A stretch of DNA of 64,000 bases, taken from Zarea fungicola. Lineage: Eukaryota > Ascomycota > Sordariomycetes > Hypocreales > Cordycipitaceae. The translations under genes were made by a program, and so were the position numbers. Below the pieces are notes generated by a model. That model ran no database searches and had not been told where the DNA came from. It saw nothing but the letters and a program-made list of their open reading frames with translations. How positions within the stretch are numbered: the first letter of the stretch is position 1; each line of letters starts with the position of its first letter. The stretch spans positions 305,436-369,435 of the forward strand of contig FWCC01000177.1 in assembly GCA_900169235.1 (NCBI GenBank), given 5' to 3'. Positions 34,197-45,080 of the stretch are shown in pieces.

Positions 34197-36821
34197 CTAC
34201 CGACGACCACGCTTAATCGGAGGCGGTGATCGAGACACACTCTCGCTATCTTGCCGCCTCCTCTTTGCTGGCACTGGACTGGACGATCGTTGTCGGCTAC
34301 TGCCCTGCGCGCCACGACTGTCACCACGTCTTCGTGGGCTTGGCGATCGACTCCTGCTCACGCTGCGGTCATTGCCATGACGACGCGCCGCTGGTGGCGG
34401 CGAACGGGAGCGGGAAGGCGAGCGAGAATCGTACGAGCGAGAGCGAGAGCGCGCGCCATCTGCACGGCCTCTCTTGCGCGGTGGTCCGCGACTGACGGAG
34501 GAGCTATTACGACGATGGCTTCGAGCAGGTGGTGGTGGTCCCCGGCTGACTGAGGAGCTATTGCGGCGCTGGTTTCGTGGTGGCGGGCTGGCGTCGCGGG
34601 CAGCACGGCCACGGGGCTGCTGCTGCTGTTGTCTCGGTGGTGAACGGGAGCGGGAGGGTGAGCGTGAGGCATCGCTATATGGGCTGCGTGAGCGGCTGCG
34701 CGAGCGGCTATTCGACGCTCGACGATTGTTACGGGGAGGAGGGCTGGCAGAGTATGATTTGCGTCCGCCATCGCCACCACGTCCGGGAGCAGAGACGACA
34801 GAGCGACTTCGACTGCGACTGTAGCTGCGACTGCGGCTACGACTGCTATACGAGGCAGAGCGAGAGCGGCTACGTGAATGAGACCGGCCCTTGCTGCGGT
34901 ACGATGGCGTACGGGACAAAGAGCGGCCCCGGTCGCCTGCAATGGCCCTGCGAGGACTGCGTGAGCGTGAGCGGGATCGGGATCGAGAGTATGAAGATCC
35001 AGTGTATGACGAATAGCTCGATACCGAGTCTGAATCGGAGTCATCGCCACCACGCGCCGGCGCCGGCAGTGCTGGCTTGGGCATGTTCAGGAGATGCTCG
35101 CGCATGCCCTCTGTGAGCGCACCAAGGCCGATACTAGTAAAGTAATTAATGGAGAAGCGGATGTTGCGGGGATTGTCCTTGGGAAAGAGGCCTTCGAGCG
35201 CCGGCCGGAGCACCTCGTCCGCCATCCGCTCCTTAATCTTGGGCATGCCAATCTCCTCGACTATGGCCTGAAACAGAATCTTGATAAAGATGCGGCTGCT
35301 CGACGTCGTCTCGTCCTCGTTTAGGTGAATAACTGACATGCAGTGCCAGCCGAGAGCGTCGGAGCCAAACATGTGGCCAAAGAGCTGGGCAATGTTGCGC
35401 AGCTTGTTGTTCTCGTACCGATGGATCGTCTCGTAGTACTTTTGAAACGACTGCTCAAACAGGTCGCACCACAGACGGTTGATCTTGGCGAACCGCTCGG
35501 CAATGAGACCAAAGAACTTTGTATACGTCTTTTCCTGCGAGCAGCACTCTACAATCATCGAGGGCATCTCGGGCTCCTGGCCCGCGGGCAGGTTAATCTT
35601 CATAAGCTTGTGCGTTGCTTCTTCGGGGTCGGCGCTCGACATGATGGTCAAGTAAATCGTGCGGCGCAGGTTCACCAGGTCGGCGTTGGATTGGTCCTTG
35701 ATCTCAATAGCCTTGGTTTCTTCGTCGTCCTCATCATCGGAGCTGTCATCCTCCGCATCGTCGTCGTCCTCTTCATCGTCGCTTGCCTCACCAAGAATCT
35801 CCGCCTTGAGCCTCTTGTATGCTTCCTCATTCTCCTCATATTCAGGGTCAAACTTGAAAATATTCAGAGTATCCTGGACATTTATTTCGCCTTCTAGTTC
35901 GACCTGGTGTGTGATTTGATCGTCCTCCTCGACAAGATCCAGCTCTTCCTTGACCGCTGGGTTATCCTTGTAACGGTCCTTGCGCACTTGGAACAGAACT
36001 TCGACCATGTACTGTGTTCGCTTGTCGATGCCGGCTTCGTGGAGGATGTTTCGAAACTGGTCATAGATGACATTGGCAATCGTGGGGCGCATCTCTTCGA
36101 GGAATTGGCCGACCTCGCGACAGAAGCCAACGGCGATTTCAACGCTGTCATCGGTAGGCTTATTGAGTAGGAGGAGCAGGATCTGGCCCGCCAGCATCTC
36201 ATGCTGCACCTGCTGATTGATCAGCTGCGCCAGGAACGTCGTCGATGCCAGGCACACCGCCTTGTCGTTTCGCTTGAAGCCCTTGCGAAACTGCATGACC
36301 AGGCGCTTAAGCAGGAGCTCGCCAACCTGGGGAAGCTTCGTATTGACAATGGCGACCATGGCAGCGTAGATGGGCGTAAAGGGCAGACTGGCCGCCTGTG
36401 CCTTCATGATGGATCGGCAAAAGAGGCCGCGGCCGCGGATGAGATTCTCACCAAAGAGCTCGGGGACAATGTGCTTGATATTGGCTGTGTGGACCTTGTT
36501 GATGAGGCCGTTGATGCTCTTCTTTAACGCCTCCCAGGCCATGCGCTGGTACTCCTTGCTGGTTTTGTCGGTGATTTGAGACTGCAAAGCGCGCAGTCGC
36601 GCCGGCGGGATGTACGTGCCGCCGGAACGCATCGTCAGCAGCTTTTCATACTCGGCTTTGGCGGCGGCCTGCTTCTGCTCTTCTGTCGGTTTAGGCGGTG
36701 GTGTGCGTGAGCGCGCGCGCCCTCCTGGTCGATATGAATCGCCACCATCACGCCGAGAATTACCACCGCGCTGGTCGCCATCACGCCCACGGCGCGGAAT
36801 TCCTACTTCGGCCGACGCCAT
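34197..36821 (-). CDS. CWC22: Pre-mRNA-splicing factor CWC22
   Basis: A single exon of 874 residues from the ATG at 36821 (MASAEVGIPRRGRDGD). An arginine-rich N-terminus leads into an MIF4G domain (about residues 110-310: MAWEALKKSINGLINKVHT, VPELFGENLIRGRGLF, MVAIVNTKLPQVGELLL). An acidic linker follows (EASDDEEDDDDAEDD), then an MA3 domain (about 400-520: LVNLRRTIYLTIMSSADPEE, WHCMSVIHLNEDETTSSSRIF). The last 240 residues are an RS domain packed with Arg-Ser dipeptides and a short polyglutamine run. CWC22 is a spliceosome component that recruits eIF4A3 for exon-junction deposition in metazoans and is needed before the first transesterification in yeast. Yeast Cwc22 lacks such a long RS tail; filamentous fungi and animals usually have one. 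Confidence 0.93.
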   Translation of the reverse strand: MASAEVGIPRRGRDGDQRGGNSRRDGGDSYRPGGRARSRTPPPKPTEEQKQAAAKAEYEKLLTMRSGGTYIPPARLRALQSQITDKTSKEYQRMAWEALKKSINGLINKVHTANIKHIVPELFGENLIRGRGLFCRSIMKAQAASLPFTPIYAAMVAIVNTKLPQVGELLLKRLVMQFRKGFKRNDKAVCLASTTFLAQLINQQVQHEMLAGQILLLLLNKPTDDSVEIAVGFCREVGQFLEEMRPTIANVIYDQFRNILHEAGIDKRTQYMVEVLFQVRKDRYKDNPAVKEELDLVEEDDQITHQVELEGEINVQDTLNIFKFDPEYEENEEAYKRLKAEILGEASDDEEDDDDAEDDSSDDEDDEETKAIEIKDQSNADLVNLRRTIYLTIMSSADPEEATHKLMKINLPAGQEPEMPSMIVECCSQEKTYTKFFGLIAERFAKINRLWCDLFEQSFQKYYETIHRYENNKLRNIAQLFGHMFGSDALGWHCMSVIHLNEDETTSSSRIFIKILFQAIVEEIGMPKIKERMADEVLRPALEGLFPKDNPRNIRFSINYFTSIGLGALTEGMREHLLNMPKPALPAPARGGDDSDSDSVSSYSSYTGSSYSRSRSRSRSRSPRRAIAGDRGRSLSRTPSYRSKGRSHSRSRSRSASYSSRSRSRSYSRSRSRSVVSAPGRGGDGGRKSYSASPPPRNNRRASNSRSRSRSRSPYSDASRSPSRSRSPPRQQQQQPRGRAARDASPPPRNQRRNSSSVSRGPPPPARSHRRNSSSVSRGPPRKRGRADGARSRSRSYDSRSPSRSRSPPPAARRHGNDRSVSRSRSPSPRRRGDSRGAQGSSRQRSSSPVPAKRRRQDSESVSRSPPPIKRGRR

Positions 36822-37438
36822 GGCGATTTCCTGCGTTTGCGCGAGAGGGAGAACGAGGTCGGCGAGGGAGAAATCTTTCGAGGCTTCACGATGCAGAAGC
36901 CTCGGATCGATGAAATTCGAAACAAGACAAACCTGAGCCGATTCGCTCGTATTCGTCAAGTATATTGGGAAATGAACGACAGTGCGAGGAGCAAGGCAGC
37001 GAGGCCTGTGTTTGTCCGATATCCTCTACCAGTAGATGGAGGGAAACTGTGAGGCTGGAGTGGCTCCAGGCAGAGAAAAAAAGTTGACTGCATGCGCCAC
37101 AACCCATTAGCCACCCACGCATCCACAGAACTGATGCACCATCCATGCCTTCCAATTCAAATAGCCAGGAGGCTGTAGCGCTGTTCGCACCGCCACAGCC
37201 TCTCCACGCGCCTCCTGAAAGTTCGCGTTGAAGGACCCAGAGGAGGTCCAGAATTTCGGCCTACGTGTGAACATGGGCTGAAGCTATTGAAACCAGCGAC
37301 GAGCATCTACCCTTTTTTTGCCTGCCCCTACCACGCTCCTTTTTCAACACCACGGCTTCCTATACCACCACTCTCTATTTTTAAAAACTCCCTTATTACC
37401 ACTGACCGTAGTCGCAATACCCTCTTTGCACAACAAAC
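36822..37438. promoter_or_regulatory. Divergent promoter region of CWC22 and DPM2
   Basis: 617 bp between two start codons on opposite strands. A pyrimidine-rich stretch (37300-37400) precedes the DPM2 start, as is common in fungal leaders. No coding frame is supported. Confidence 0.6.
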
Positions 37439-37917
37439 ATGGTGAGTCTTTCGATCTTTAATCGATCTAGCTAGGCACCCCCCTCCTCCATTTTCGATGC
37501 GCCTTACGAAGAAAGCTCGCCCTTAGCTAACCCATGCGCCTACGTATTGATAGTTTGACAAGCTTGTCGGTCTCGCCATGCTCGTGGCCGCCACCGTCGT
37601 TTTTCTGTATTATACCATTTGGGCGCTTTTGATGGTATGCATACACCTCCTCCCCCTCCACAAGAAGCTCCAGCGCATCATTACCAGTGAAAAAGAGGCA
37701 ACCCCCTCTCTGGCTAACCGTGTCGCAGCCCTTTGTCGATGATGACCACCCTCTGCAAAACTTCTTCCTCCCACGTGTCTGGGCTATCCGCATCCCTGTT
37801 ATCCTCATTCTCCTCGGTTCCGCTGTCGTTGGCTCCTTCTTGGGCATGGTCATGATTCGAAGCAACCGCAAGAAGGCCGCCAAGGCAAAGGCCGCCGCCG
37901 CCAAGAAGAAGGCGTAA
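37439..37917 (+). CDS. DPM2: Dolichol-phosphate mannosyltransferase regulatory subunit DPM2
   Basis: Three exons: 37439-37441 (the ATG alone), 37554-37634 and 37729-37917. They give 90 residues: M, then FDKLVGLAMLVAATVVFLYY, TIWALLM, then PFVDDDHPLQNFFLPR and so on. There are two membrane helices and a lysine/alanine-rich cytosolic tail. The FVD..H..Q..FLPR loop between the helices is the DPM2 signature. In the ER membrane DPM2 stabilises the DPM synthase complex that makes dolichol-phosphate-mannose for N-glycosylation, O-mannosylation and GPI anchors. Length fits (84-92 residues). Donor GTGAGT directly follows the ATG and both downstream introns are phase 0. Short multi-exon genes like this are easily missed by automatic ORF calling. 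Confidence 0.93.
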
Positions 37918-38330
37918 ATCAACACCAAAGAGTACGATCGACGAGTACCGGATTTGACTCCTATTTTACATCCAAAACATACAATCACGAGCTGGAGTCG
38001 GGGAACCATGAAGATGGCCAAAATGAATTGGTACTTAATGGGGTATCTAATATGTTTCTATTCCGTAATGAGCGGGCACACTGTTGCTGGTTGTAATTGA
38101 GCAACAAAAGAGTGTGGTATGGATCCCCGAGGATAGAAATGACAATTCAAACAAGAGTTAAAAATTCATGCAAGAGCAAGGCATCCCAGAGAAGTGCATC
38201 GTGTACATGCGGCTGAGCCCGTCAAGCTAACTGGAGGTGAGCAAGTGGCAGGGCCAACAACGCATCCAGAAAAAGCACAAAAATGTTCAAACGCCTCAGC
38301 ATTCCGGTACCCAAAAAAATCAAATGCATA
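37918..38330. other. Convergent intergenic region
   Basis: 3' ends of DPM2 and of the WD40/BCAS3-like gene. No gene or motif is seen. Confidence 0.5.
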
Positions 38331-41300
38331 TTAAACCCTTTGATCGGCAAAATCAAGGACCTCACAGTCGTCTTCAAAGAACCCGTCCTCGTCGGGCTCA
38401 CCATGGCGACCACGTCGACGCCTTGTCGTCACTACAATCTGCTCTTGATCACCTATCTGCAAAAGTCTTTCCATGGCAGATGGCGGCAGGGCATCGTTAT
38501 CCGCAGAGTCATCCAGGGCATTGTCTCCTGAAGCCATGACGCCCATGTCCAACATGTTGACGGGTATATCAAGACCAAAAGCCCACGTGCCGGATTCCAA
38601 TGAGTCTGTAGCATTTGCTTTTTGCTGTCGATTCTTCTTCTTCTTGGTAGACTGGCCGTCTTCCAGGTTCGTCTCCCCAAGACTTGTTGTCACTGGTGCC
38701 ACCTGCCCGTCCCCGGCATATTCGAAGATGGCTACCCGGCGATCGGTATGGAATGGCTGATACGGCGCGCTAGTTTCTATCTCAGCCTGTGGTATGGCAG
38801 AAATCATGCCTTGATTGCCCTTAGGATTGGCTGTGCGGCGATTCAGGGTTAGAGTGTTGCCAGTATCCATATCAAGGTCAGAGAGATCGAAATGGTCCTC
38901 TGCATCGCCTTCAAGAAATCGCCGCACAACAGGTGCCAGCTTGTCATCGGGAATGGCAGGCACATTCATGTCCTTGTAGCGGCTTGCACGGGACAGTCTC
39001 TTGCTCTTTTTGGTTGTGAGTCGGCGACTTGGGCTAGGGTACTTTCGCACTATACCACCACCAAGCGCATAAAGATGTTGTGACTTTCTGGTTGCGATCC
39101 AGCTCACACATTGAGACGATGGTAGACCCAAAAGAGATGGTAGCGAAACGCGATTTTCACCTGTATGCCGGAGCTGGTTGATGGCAGATCCGGTTTTGCC
39201 CAAGGAACTGCTAATACTGGCAGCAATAACTCGACCGCCCTGCGCCGCAGTATCTCGAAGAGTATTGGTCGTCACACCGGCACTGTTACTACTACTGCGA
39301 CGGGACCTTGCAACGAACGGTTTAGCGACCTGGTATGCAGCACCAATGGCGCCAGACGCGATTGAGACGGCAGAGCTGGCGGGCTCGGATGATTCGGCTC
39401 CCGCAGTGGGAGCGATCTTGCGTCGCCGTGGAGGCGGCCACATGGACGCACTAAATGGCATATCCAAAAGGTGGACGGTGCCACGCTCCGTCACTACCGC
39501 TATGTGATCCTCTTGTGGAACTGTCCAGGACACGTCGACGATACGTGCAACTGTCATGCGCGAGAACTGTGCAACCTGTCTCACCTGAGTTCCAACGTTT
39601 GCGCTCTGCGAGACTGTTGCCTGTAGCGGAGTCGAGTGCGTGTGCTGGATTCTAAGCAGATCCCACACGGTTTGGACGTCTCCTTTTGTGCTAGCGGTGA
39701 ACAGATTCAAAGATGATGGAGAAAAGGACAGAACACTGCACCCTCCTGGTGGTACAAAGGTGGCAAGAGGATGGATAGACGCAGACGAGGGCAGTGAGAA
39801 AACATCAAGGATAGAGACTAGTCCAGGATCCTTGAACGCAGCATTTCCAGTGCTACCATGAGTAGGAGGGAATTGGGGGGGATCTTGCCTTGACGTTGGG
39901 GCTGTCCACTGCTGCTGAGGGGGTGATCGAGCCAGTTGTTGCTGGGATTGGATTGTATTTCCCTTGTTCCAGTACGAGTTCCAGGCCTGAAGTCCTTGCT
40001 TTCCGACCCATTTCGCACCCTGAATTAGCTCCTGGGTCGTCTCACGCATAATCTTGTTCACCATGCTGTCCGATATTGGCAAGTCTACAGACAGGCTTGA
40101 TTGGGGCAGCTGCGGTGGTGCCAAAGAGCTGGTACCAGGACCACGGCCGAGAATGGGAACCGGGAGGTGTGCACGGATCGACGTTTGTGATGAAGGGGCC
40201 GCTGGGCAATATGCAATCCAACGGCCATTGATGGCTATGATGGGAGTCTGGGGGTTGAAACGAACTTGAGTTGCAGACGAGGCAGTTTTTCCTGGCTCCT
40301 CAACAACCTCACTTCTATGGCTATGCTGTAGGCAGGTCCACAACTTTGCGATGCATGCAAAAGCATGGCCATTCTGGGGCTCCGGAAGGTGCGTGTAAGC
40401 CCAGCACTCGCCTGTGTCACCAGAGCAGACAAGAACAGTTCCACCGTCAGCTTTGATGGTAAAGGAGCCAGTTGGCAACGGAGGTTTGAACAGCGAGCTC
40501 GCAATGGAGACGCCAACATTGACAGCGATTTTAGGCGCCTCTAGCAAAATATCGACCATCTTGGATGTCTTGAGAGAATAGACTTCAACAGTCGTCTGGT
40601 AAGAGTCTATGGCAGGTCCTGATCTCCCGAATCCGTCTTGCTGGGTCATCACCGACCTGGGGCTGGCCGCCCCGTCCGTCTTGGCATTTGGCGATGCATC
40701 CTGTGTCACTGCATCATTGGGATTGGCGGCGGGAAGAACAGGGCCATGGACTGTGACAGCAATCAAGGGTCCGAGGTTATCCTTTGTAGAACCAGTCGTC
40801 CAGGGAAGAATTTTGGCGCCGTGCACCGTTCCACGAAGTCCTCTGAGACATGCAGTAGGCTCCAGGCCCTTCTTGGTAATGGCATAGACATCGAGGCCAC
40901 CATTGCAACCAGCTACTACGACATCATCTGAGCCAGCGGAGACGTCGTCCGAGCGCGGCAAGGTGTCGAAGCCAAAGTAAAGACCTTCATCGCCTGCTTT
41001 GAGACCAGAATGCGGTGTCGAGGTTATATCAACATCCGGGGCTCCGTAGAAGTGCGGCTGGACTTGATGAGGGGGAGGTGGAAGCGAAGAGAGGCGGCTG
41101 TGTTGGAATGGAGAGTGCATCGAGCTCCGGCGACCGGCGGAACCTGCCATTCGGGGAGGGGTCTCGCCGGCCGGGAACGGGGCATCCATGTGGTAGCTCA
41201 GTGGCCGTCGGTTTGGGGGAGAAGGAGATGCCGGCGAAGGGGTCATGAAGTTGCGCTGGCCCCAGCCTTGATGCAGGCGGCCAGAGTCCTCATAGGACGA

Positions 41301-41788
41301 TGGCAGCGTAGGAGGGGATTCTCCCATCAGGCTGATGAGGTTGCCAGGAGAGCCAGCGAGAGCACCTCGAGCCCATTCATTCACCATACTCGGCGCAGTG
41401 CTGGCTGATATAGCATCCAACATGGGAGAGATTTCGGCGTGGCCATTTGGAGGAGGAGCGGGATTGATTTCTGGCGTGTTGATGGGAGGCGACGACGCGA
41501 CCGAGGCCGGCTGGCTCTTATTCGAAGCGACGCTGGTGGCATTACTGGATCTGTACATCACGGACCGACGTCAGCATGAACAAAAAAAAGAACATGAGGG
41601 AATATGCACAAGAGTGCCCGGGTAGCAGGTGGAAGACTCCGGGTCACGGGGCGGGGTGTCGGGGTACTAAGGGAGGGGGCAACGAGGGAAGCTCACGAGA
41701 ACTGGGCGGCACCTTGCTTGGTCACCGCCGCGGCGATGCCCCCAGTGGCTTTGGCATGTTTCTTGTCCTTCTTCGAACCTGATCCCAT
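38331..41788 (-). CDS. WD40-type, BCAS3-like protein
   Basis: Exons 41788-41697 and 41550-38331 (146-bp intron) give 1103 residues. The start MGSGSKKDKKHAKATGG is confirmed by frame across the intron (FS+SSNATS). After a proline/serine-rich N-terminus comes a propeller-like region: SDDVVVAGCNGGLDVYAI, LIAVTVHGPVL, VEVYSLKTSKMVDIL, GSFTIKADGGTVLVCSGDTGECWAY, CSVLSFSPSSLNLFTASTKGDVQTVWDL and HIAVVTERGTVHLLDM. A lysine-rich and acidic C-terminal tail follows. This organisation matches fungal proteins annotated as BCAS3-domain/WD40 proteins; the animal relative works with PHAF1 at autophagosomes and the cytoskeleton. Gene certain, family name moderate. Confidence 0.75.
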
Positions 41789-43265
41789 GGTTAAGACTCG
41801 CGATCAACTGGGCGGCCCAGGAGGCCCAGGCGGCAGTGTTGGTGTCGCGATGCAGTAACTGACGTACTGGACATACAACCAGTATGGCGGGGTGATAGCA
41901 GTACTAGATAGCTATTGCGCCGCGGTGAGAGCAATGATGTTTGCTGTCAGGTAGGGATATCGGTTTTTTGGGAGAGTTTCAGAAAAAGTAGCCAGATGTC
42001 GTATCGAGCCTGTTTACGCGTTCAAAAGCTCGTTGAAAGCGATGTAGAGTTGATATACTGGACTAATAACACGGTCGAGGTGCTGTTGCGATAAGCGGGC
42101 TGGCGGTTTGGAAGGAGCGGGGCAACGGCGCAGCCGTAGCAGATATCGTCTTGAGAAAAAAAGAAAAAAAAAAGAGAAAAAAGAAAGAATGGAAAGAGAA
42201 TGAAATCTATAATATTATGTGCAGCTTGTTGTTGTATAAAGAGAGCGAGTTGACTGTTTCGAAGCGTTTTGAAATGTTGTTAGAGAGAGAGAGAGCTTGG
42301 TCCAAGACGAGACACCATCGAGGCACGCCGAGGAACGGGCCTGGACGTGACTGATGTCACCTGTATGGCGCTTAGGACGAGAGCAATCAGGTGCTAAGGT
42401 CTTTGGGAGTGGCCACTGGAGCTGCCTGGACGGCCCTCTGGACTGCGATTATTGGGGCCTGTCATGCAAGGGAACGGCTGTATGTGTGGGTTTTGGCATG
42501 TACCTGGTACGGTGGTCCCCTGTAACAGGCTGTGCCTCCTGCACCTCCTCGGCGGTGTACAGCGATGCCAGTTTGGCCACATGGGTCAATACACTGACTT
42601 TGATGGGCCAGGCCAAAGAGCCGTTGGCCTCGTGCCTCTGGTACCTGGTACTCAACCACGATGACGTGCCGTTGGCATCAAAATAGTACCGCAGAGCTGC
42701 ATACCGGCGCCACCGGCCGGCCAGTGAGTAACAGTGGCAGAGGCAGCGACATCCAGGTACCTCTCTGCCGCTAACCTGCTTCTAGACACGCTGAGGCTCA
42801 GCCTGGCCAGAGTCCATCACGTGGAGTCTCTAGCTTGCAGCCACTGATCCAGAAAGAGAAGAGTCGGGACTGAGTTTATGTCTTGTTCCGTGTCTGTCCT
42901 TTTGCAGTCGGGGTTGAGATGCATGAGTCAACCCGCGCAATAGCTGCAAAGTCATGACGACAAGATGCGATACGTTTTTGGCCTCCTTCGTGCCACTAGC
43001 GGGATACGATTATGCAGGCTAGCACTTGGTGTGGATAGCCATATGCACGCTATGCTTTGAGGACAGCCATTTACTATGCGTCTTCACAATGCCTGCGAAG
43101 CCATGCGATGCCGCTGCGTGCTGATGATTTATTATTTATTTTCAAGCGTGTGTCTAGTTACACCATGACCCCCATGAACGAGGAGTTGACGTCAGACATC
43201 TACTATTTGACTGGTTGTCCATTATTTACATGAAAAAAGGAGAAGCTATTACGGCCTTGTTTGGC
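41789..43265. other. Intergenic between WD40 gene and sedolisin gene
   Basis: The leader/promoter of the minus-strand WD40 gene includes a purine run (42152-42200, mostly A and G) and a (GA) tract at 42280-42296. Open frames at 42350-42690 overlap on both strands but have no family character. No gene is called. Confidence 0.45.
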
Positions 43266-44987
43266 TTAGGCGGCCACAAGAAGATCCATCAGCTTGCTAA
43301 AGTCCTTGGGCTCTCCCAGACCAGTAATGGCATCCCAGCCCTTGGCAGCCGGCCAGCCACCGTTGGCAAAGTCACAGCCGTAGCTGGTGCCCTTGGTGAC
43401 GTCGGCCAGAGCGGCGACGCCCTTGGCCGAGTACAGAATCTCGTTGAGGAAGCCAATCGACTGCTTGCCCGCGCGCAGACGAGCGTCGTTGACGAGTGCA
43501 ATCAGGGCGGCAAAGAGAGGCGCGCTGGCGCTGGTTCCGGATTCGTAGGTGCTGCCGCCGTTGACAACGACGAAGAAGGAGTCAGCAACGGCAGACACGT
43601 CGGGGATACCGCGGCCGTTGGAGTTGTAGTAGCCGTCGAGGTGCCCGTTGAGGCCACCGATGTAGCCAGAGGCGGCGGTGCTCTGCCAGGCGGGGCGGTC
43701 AAAGTAGTAGGAGAAGCCGCCAGAACTGAAGCCGATACCCTGCGTTGGGCTGCTGCCATGGACCGTGCCGCCGACACTGGTGACCCAAGGGCAACTGGCA
43801 GGGAATGTGGGCATCGTCGTCTTGGTGTTCTTGCCATCGCGAGAGCGGCAGTTTCCACGCTGGCCACCGGTGGAACCACCATCACCAGAGGAGTGCAGGA
43901 TTGAAGTGCCGCGCTTTGTCAAAAGACCATAGGCATCGCAGACACGCTTGGCATACTCTTTGGGGACGCTGAGCTCGTCATCACCATATGAGACGGAGAG
44001 GACATGGGGAATTTGGTCATCGGACTTGTCCAGAAGTGTGTTGAGAAACTCCAGGTATGGCTCATTATCGTCCTGGCTGCCGGTAACGGGCTGGCCATCT
44101 GATCCAAGCTTTTGCCCCCGGCCGCCAGTTGCATAGTAGGTGACTGCCGCAGGGTATCCAAGGCCCATGCCGTACTCCAAGTCCAGCATGGCCTCGCCAC
44201 CGGCAGGCGAGCCGGGGTCTTGGCCGCCATTGACCTGCTCAACGGTAAAGTCGTAGTCGCTAATACTGGTCTGGCTCTGGAGAAACGTCTGCAGGTCGTC
44301 GTGGTTTCCATTCTCTTCAAGGTAGCCGCTGATACCAAACCTTACAGGTGAGTTGGTGTCCGGAGAAGTGTAAGTAATGTTGTAAAGCTTCTTGATGCAG
44401 CTGATGCCGACAGAGCTGGAGCAGGCAACCTGTGCAGAGTTTTTCTGGCCGGCGTTGAAGTTGGCAATGTTGCCAGAGACCTTGGCGTTGGTGCGCTCAG
44501 GTTTCATAAAGTTGGCAATGGGATGGATGAAGCTAATGGCATCCGTCAGCTCTTCGGGGATAGAGTAGGCCTGTGTTCGCAGCTTGGCCAGCTTGTTGTC
44601 GTAGACGTAGTGGTTGAACGTGACGCCTAGAAGCTTCTCGGCCTCCGCGACGGTGGTCTTGACGTTGATCATGTCATGGTCCTGGGTGACGCCCGAGATG
44701 TTCTCGGCCTGGAGCCACTTCATGACGCTGTCTATAGAGGACTGGGCTGGGGCACGCAGTGCGCGAACCTGGTCACGGCTGAGGTGATCGCTTCCTTCTG
44801 CCATGAGTGTAGGGATATCAACTTTCGGCTGATGCAGAGCAATAGAGAAGTTGACCTCATCATTGGCATTGACTACGGCATCCGACTTTTTCCAGTCAGC
44901 AGGGAGCACAGGTACCTGCTCGAGAACAATACTGCGAGCACTGGCACTGGCAACTAGAGCCGCAACGAAGAAGGAGAAGAACGACAT
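43266..44987 (-). CDS. Secreted tripeptidyl-peptidase, sedolisin family (S53)
   Basis: Intronless, 573 residues. A signal peptide (MSFFSFFVAALVASASA) is followed by the S53 propeptide (Pro-kumamolisin-like, residues about 30-185: VNFSIALHQPKVDIPTLM, SRDQVRALRAP, VTFNHYVYDNKLAKLRTQAYS). The catalytic residues are in place: Glu265 and Asp269 (GGEAMLDLEYG), Asp369 (SSGDGGS, oxyanion) and Ser486 (SGTSASAP). The C-terminal calcium site (DVTKGTSYGCDFANGGW, WDAITGLG) is intact. These acid-active serine-carboxyl proteases release tripeptides from extracellular protein at low pH. Insect- and animal-associated fungi often carry several paralogues. The enzyme looks active. Confidence 0.95.
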   Translation of the reverse strand: MSFFSFFVAALVASASARSIVLEQVPVLPADWKKSDAVVNANDEVNFSIALHQPKVDIPTLMAEGSDHLSRDQVRALRAPAQSSIDSVMKWLQAENISGVTQDHDMINVKTTVAEAEKLLGVTFNHYVYDNKLAKLRTQAYSIPEELTDAISFIHPIANFMKPERTNAKVSGNIANFNAGQKNSAQVACSSSVGISCIKKLYNITYTSPDTNSPVRFGISGYLEENGNHDDLQTFLQSQTSISDYDFTVEQVNGGQDPGSPAGGEAMLDLEYGMGLGYPAAVTYYATGGRGQKLGSDGQPVTGSQDDNEPYLEFLNTLLDKSDDQIPHVLSVSYGDDELSVPKEYAKRVCDAYGLLTKRGTSILHSSGDGGSTGGQRGNCRSRDGKNTKTTMPTFPASCPWVTSVGGTVHGSSPTQGIGFSSGGFSYYFDRPAWQSTAASGYIGGLNGHLDGYYNSNGRGIPDVSAVADSFFVVVNGGSTYESGTSASAPLFAALIALVNDARLRAGKQSIGFLNEILYSAKGVAALADVTKGTSYGCDFANGGWPAAKGWDAITGLGEPKDFSKLMDLLVAA

Positions 44988-45070
44988 GCTGCAGTAATGA
45001 ATCGGGGGAGGTGGAGAGGTGCTTGAGTGTTGCTAGAATTTTCTTCATGAACTAGAGGGTGAAGCATCCC

Positions 45071-45080
45071 TATTTATTAT
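45071..45080 (-). promoter_or_regulatory. TATA-like element upstream of the sedolisin gene
   Basis: ATAATAAATA on the minus strand, 84 bp before the ATG at 44987. Position and composition suit a fungal TATA box. Motif-only evidence. Confidence 0.4.
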
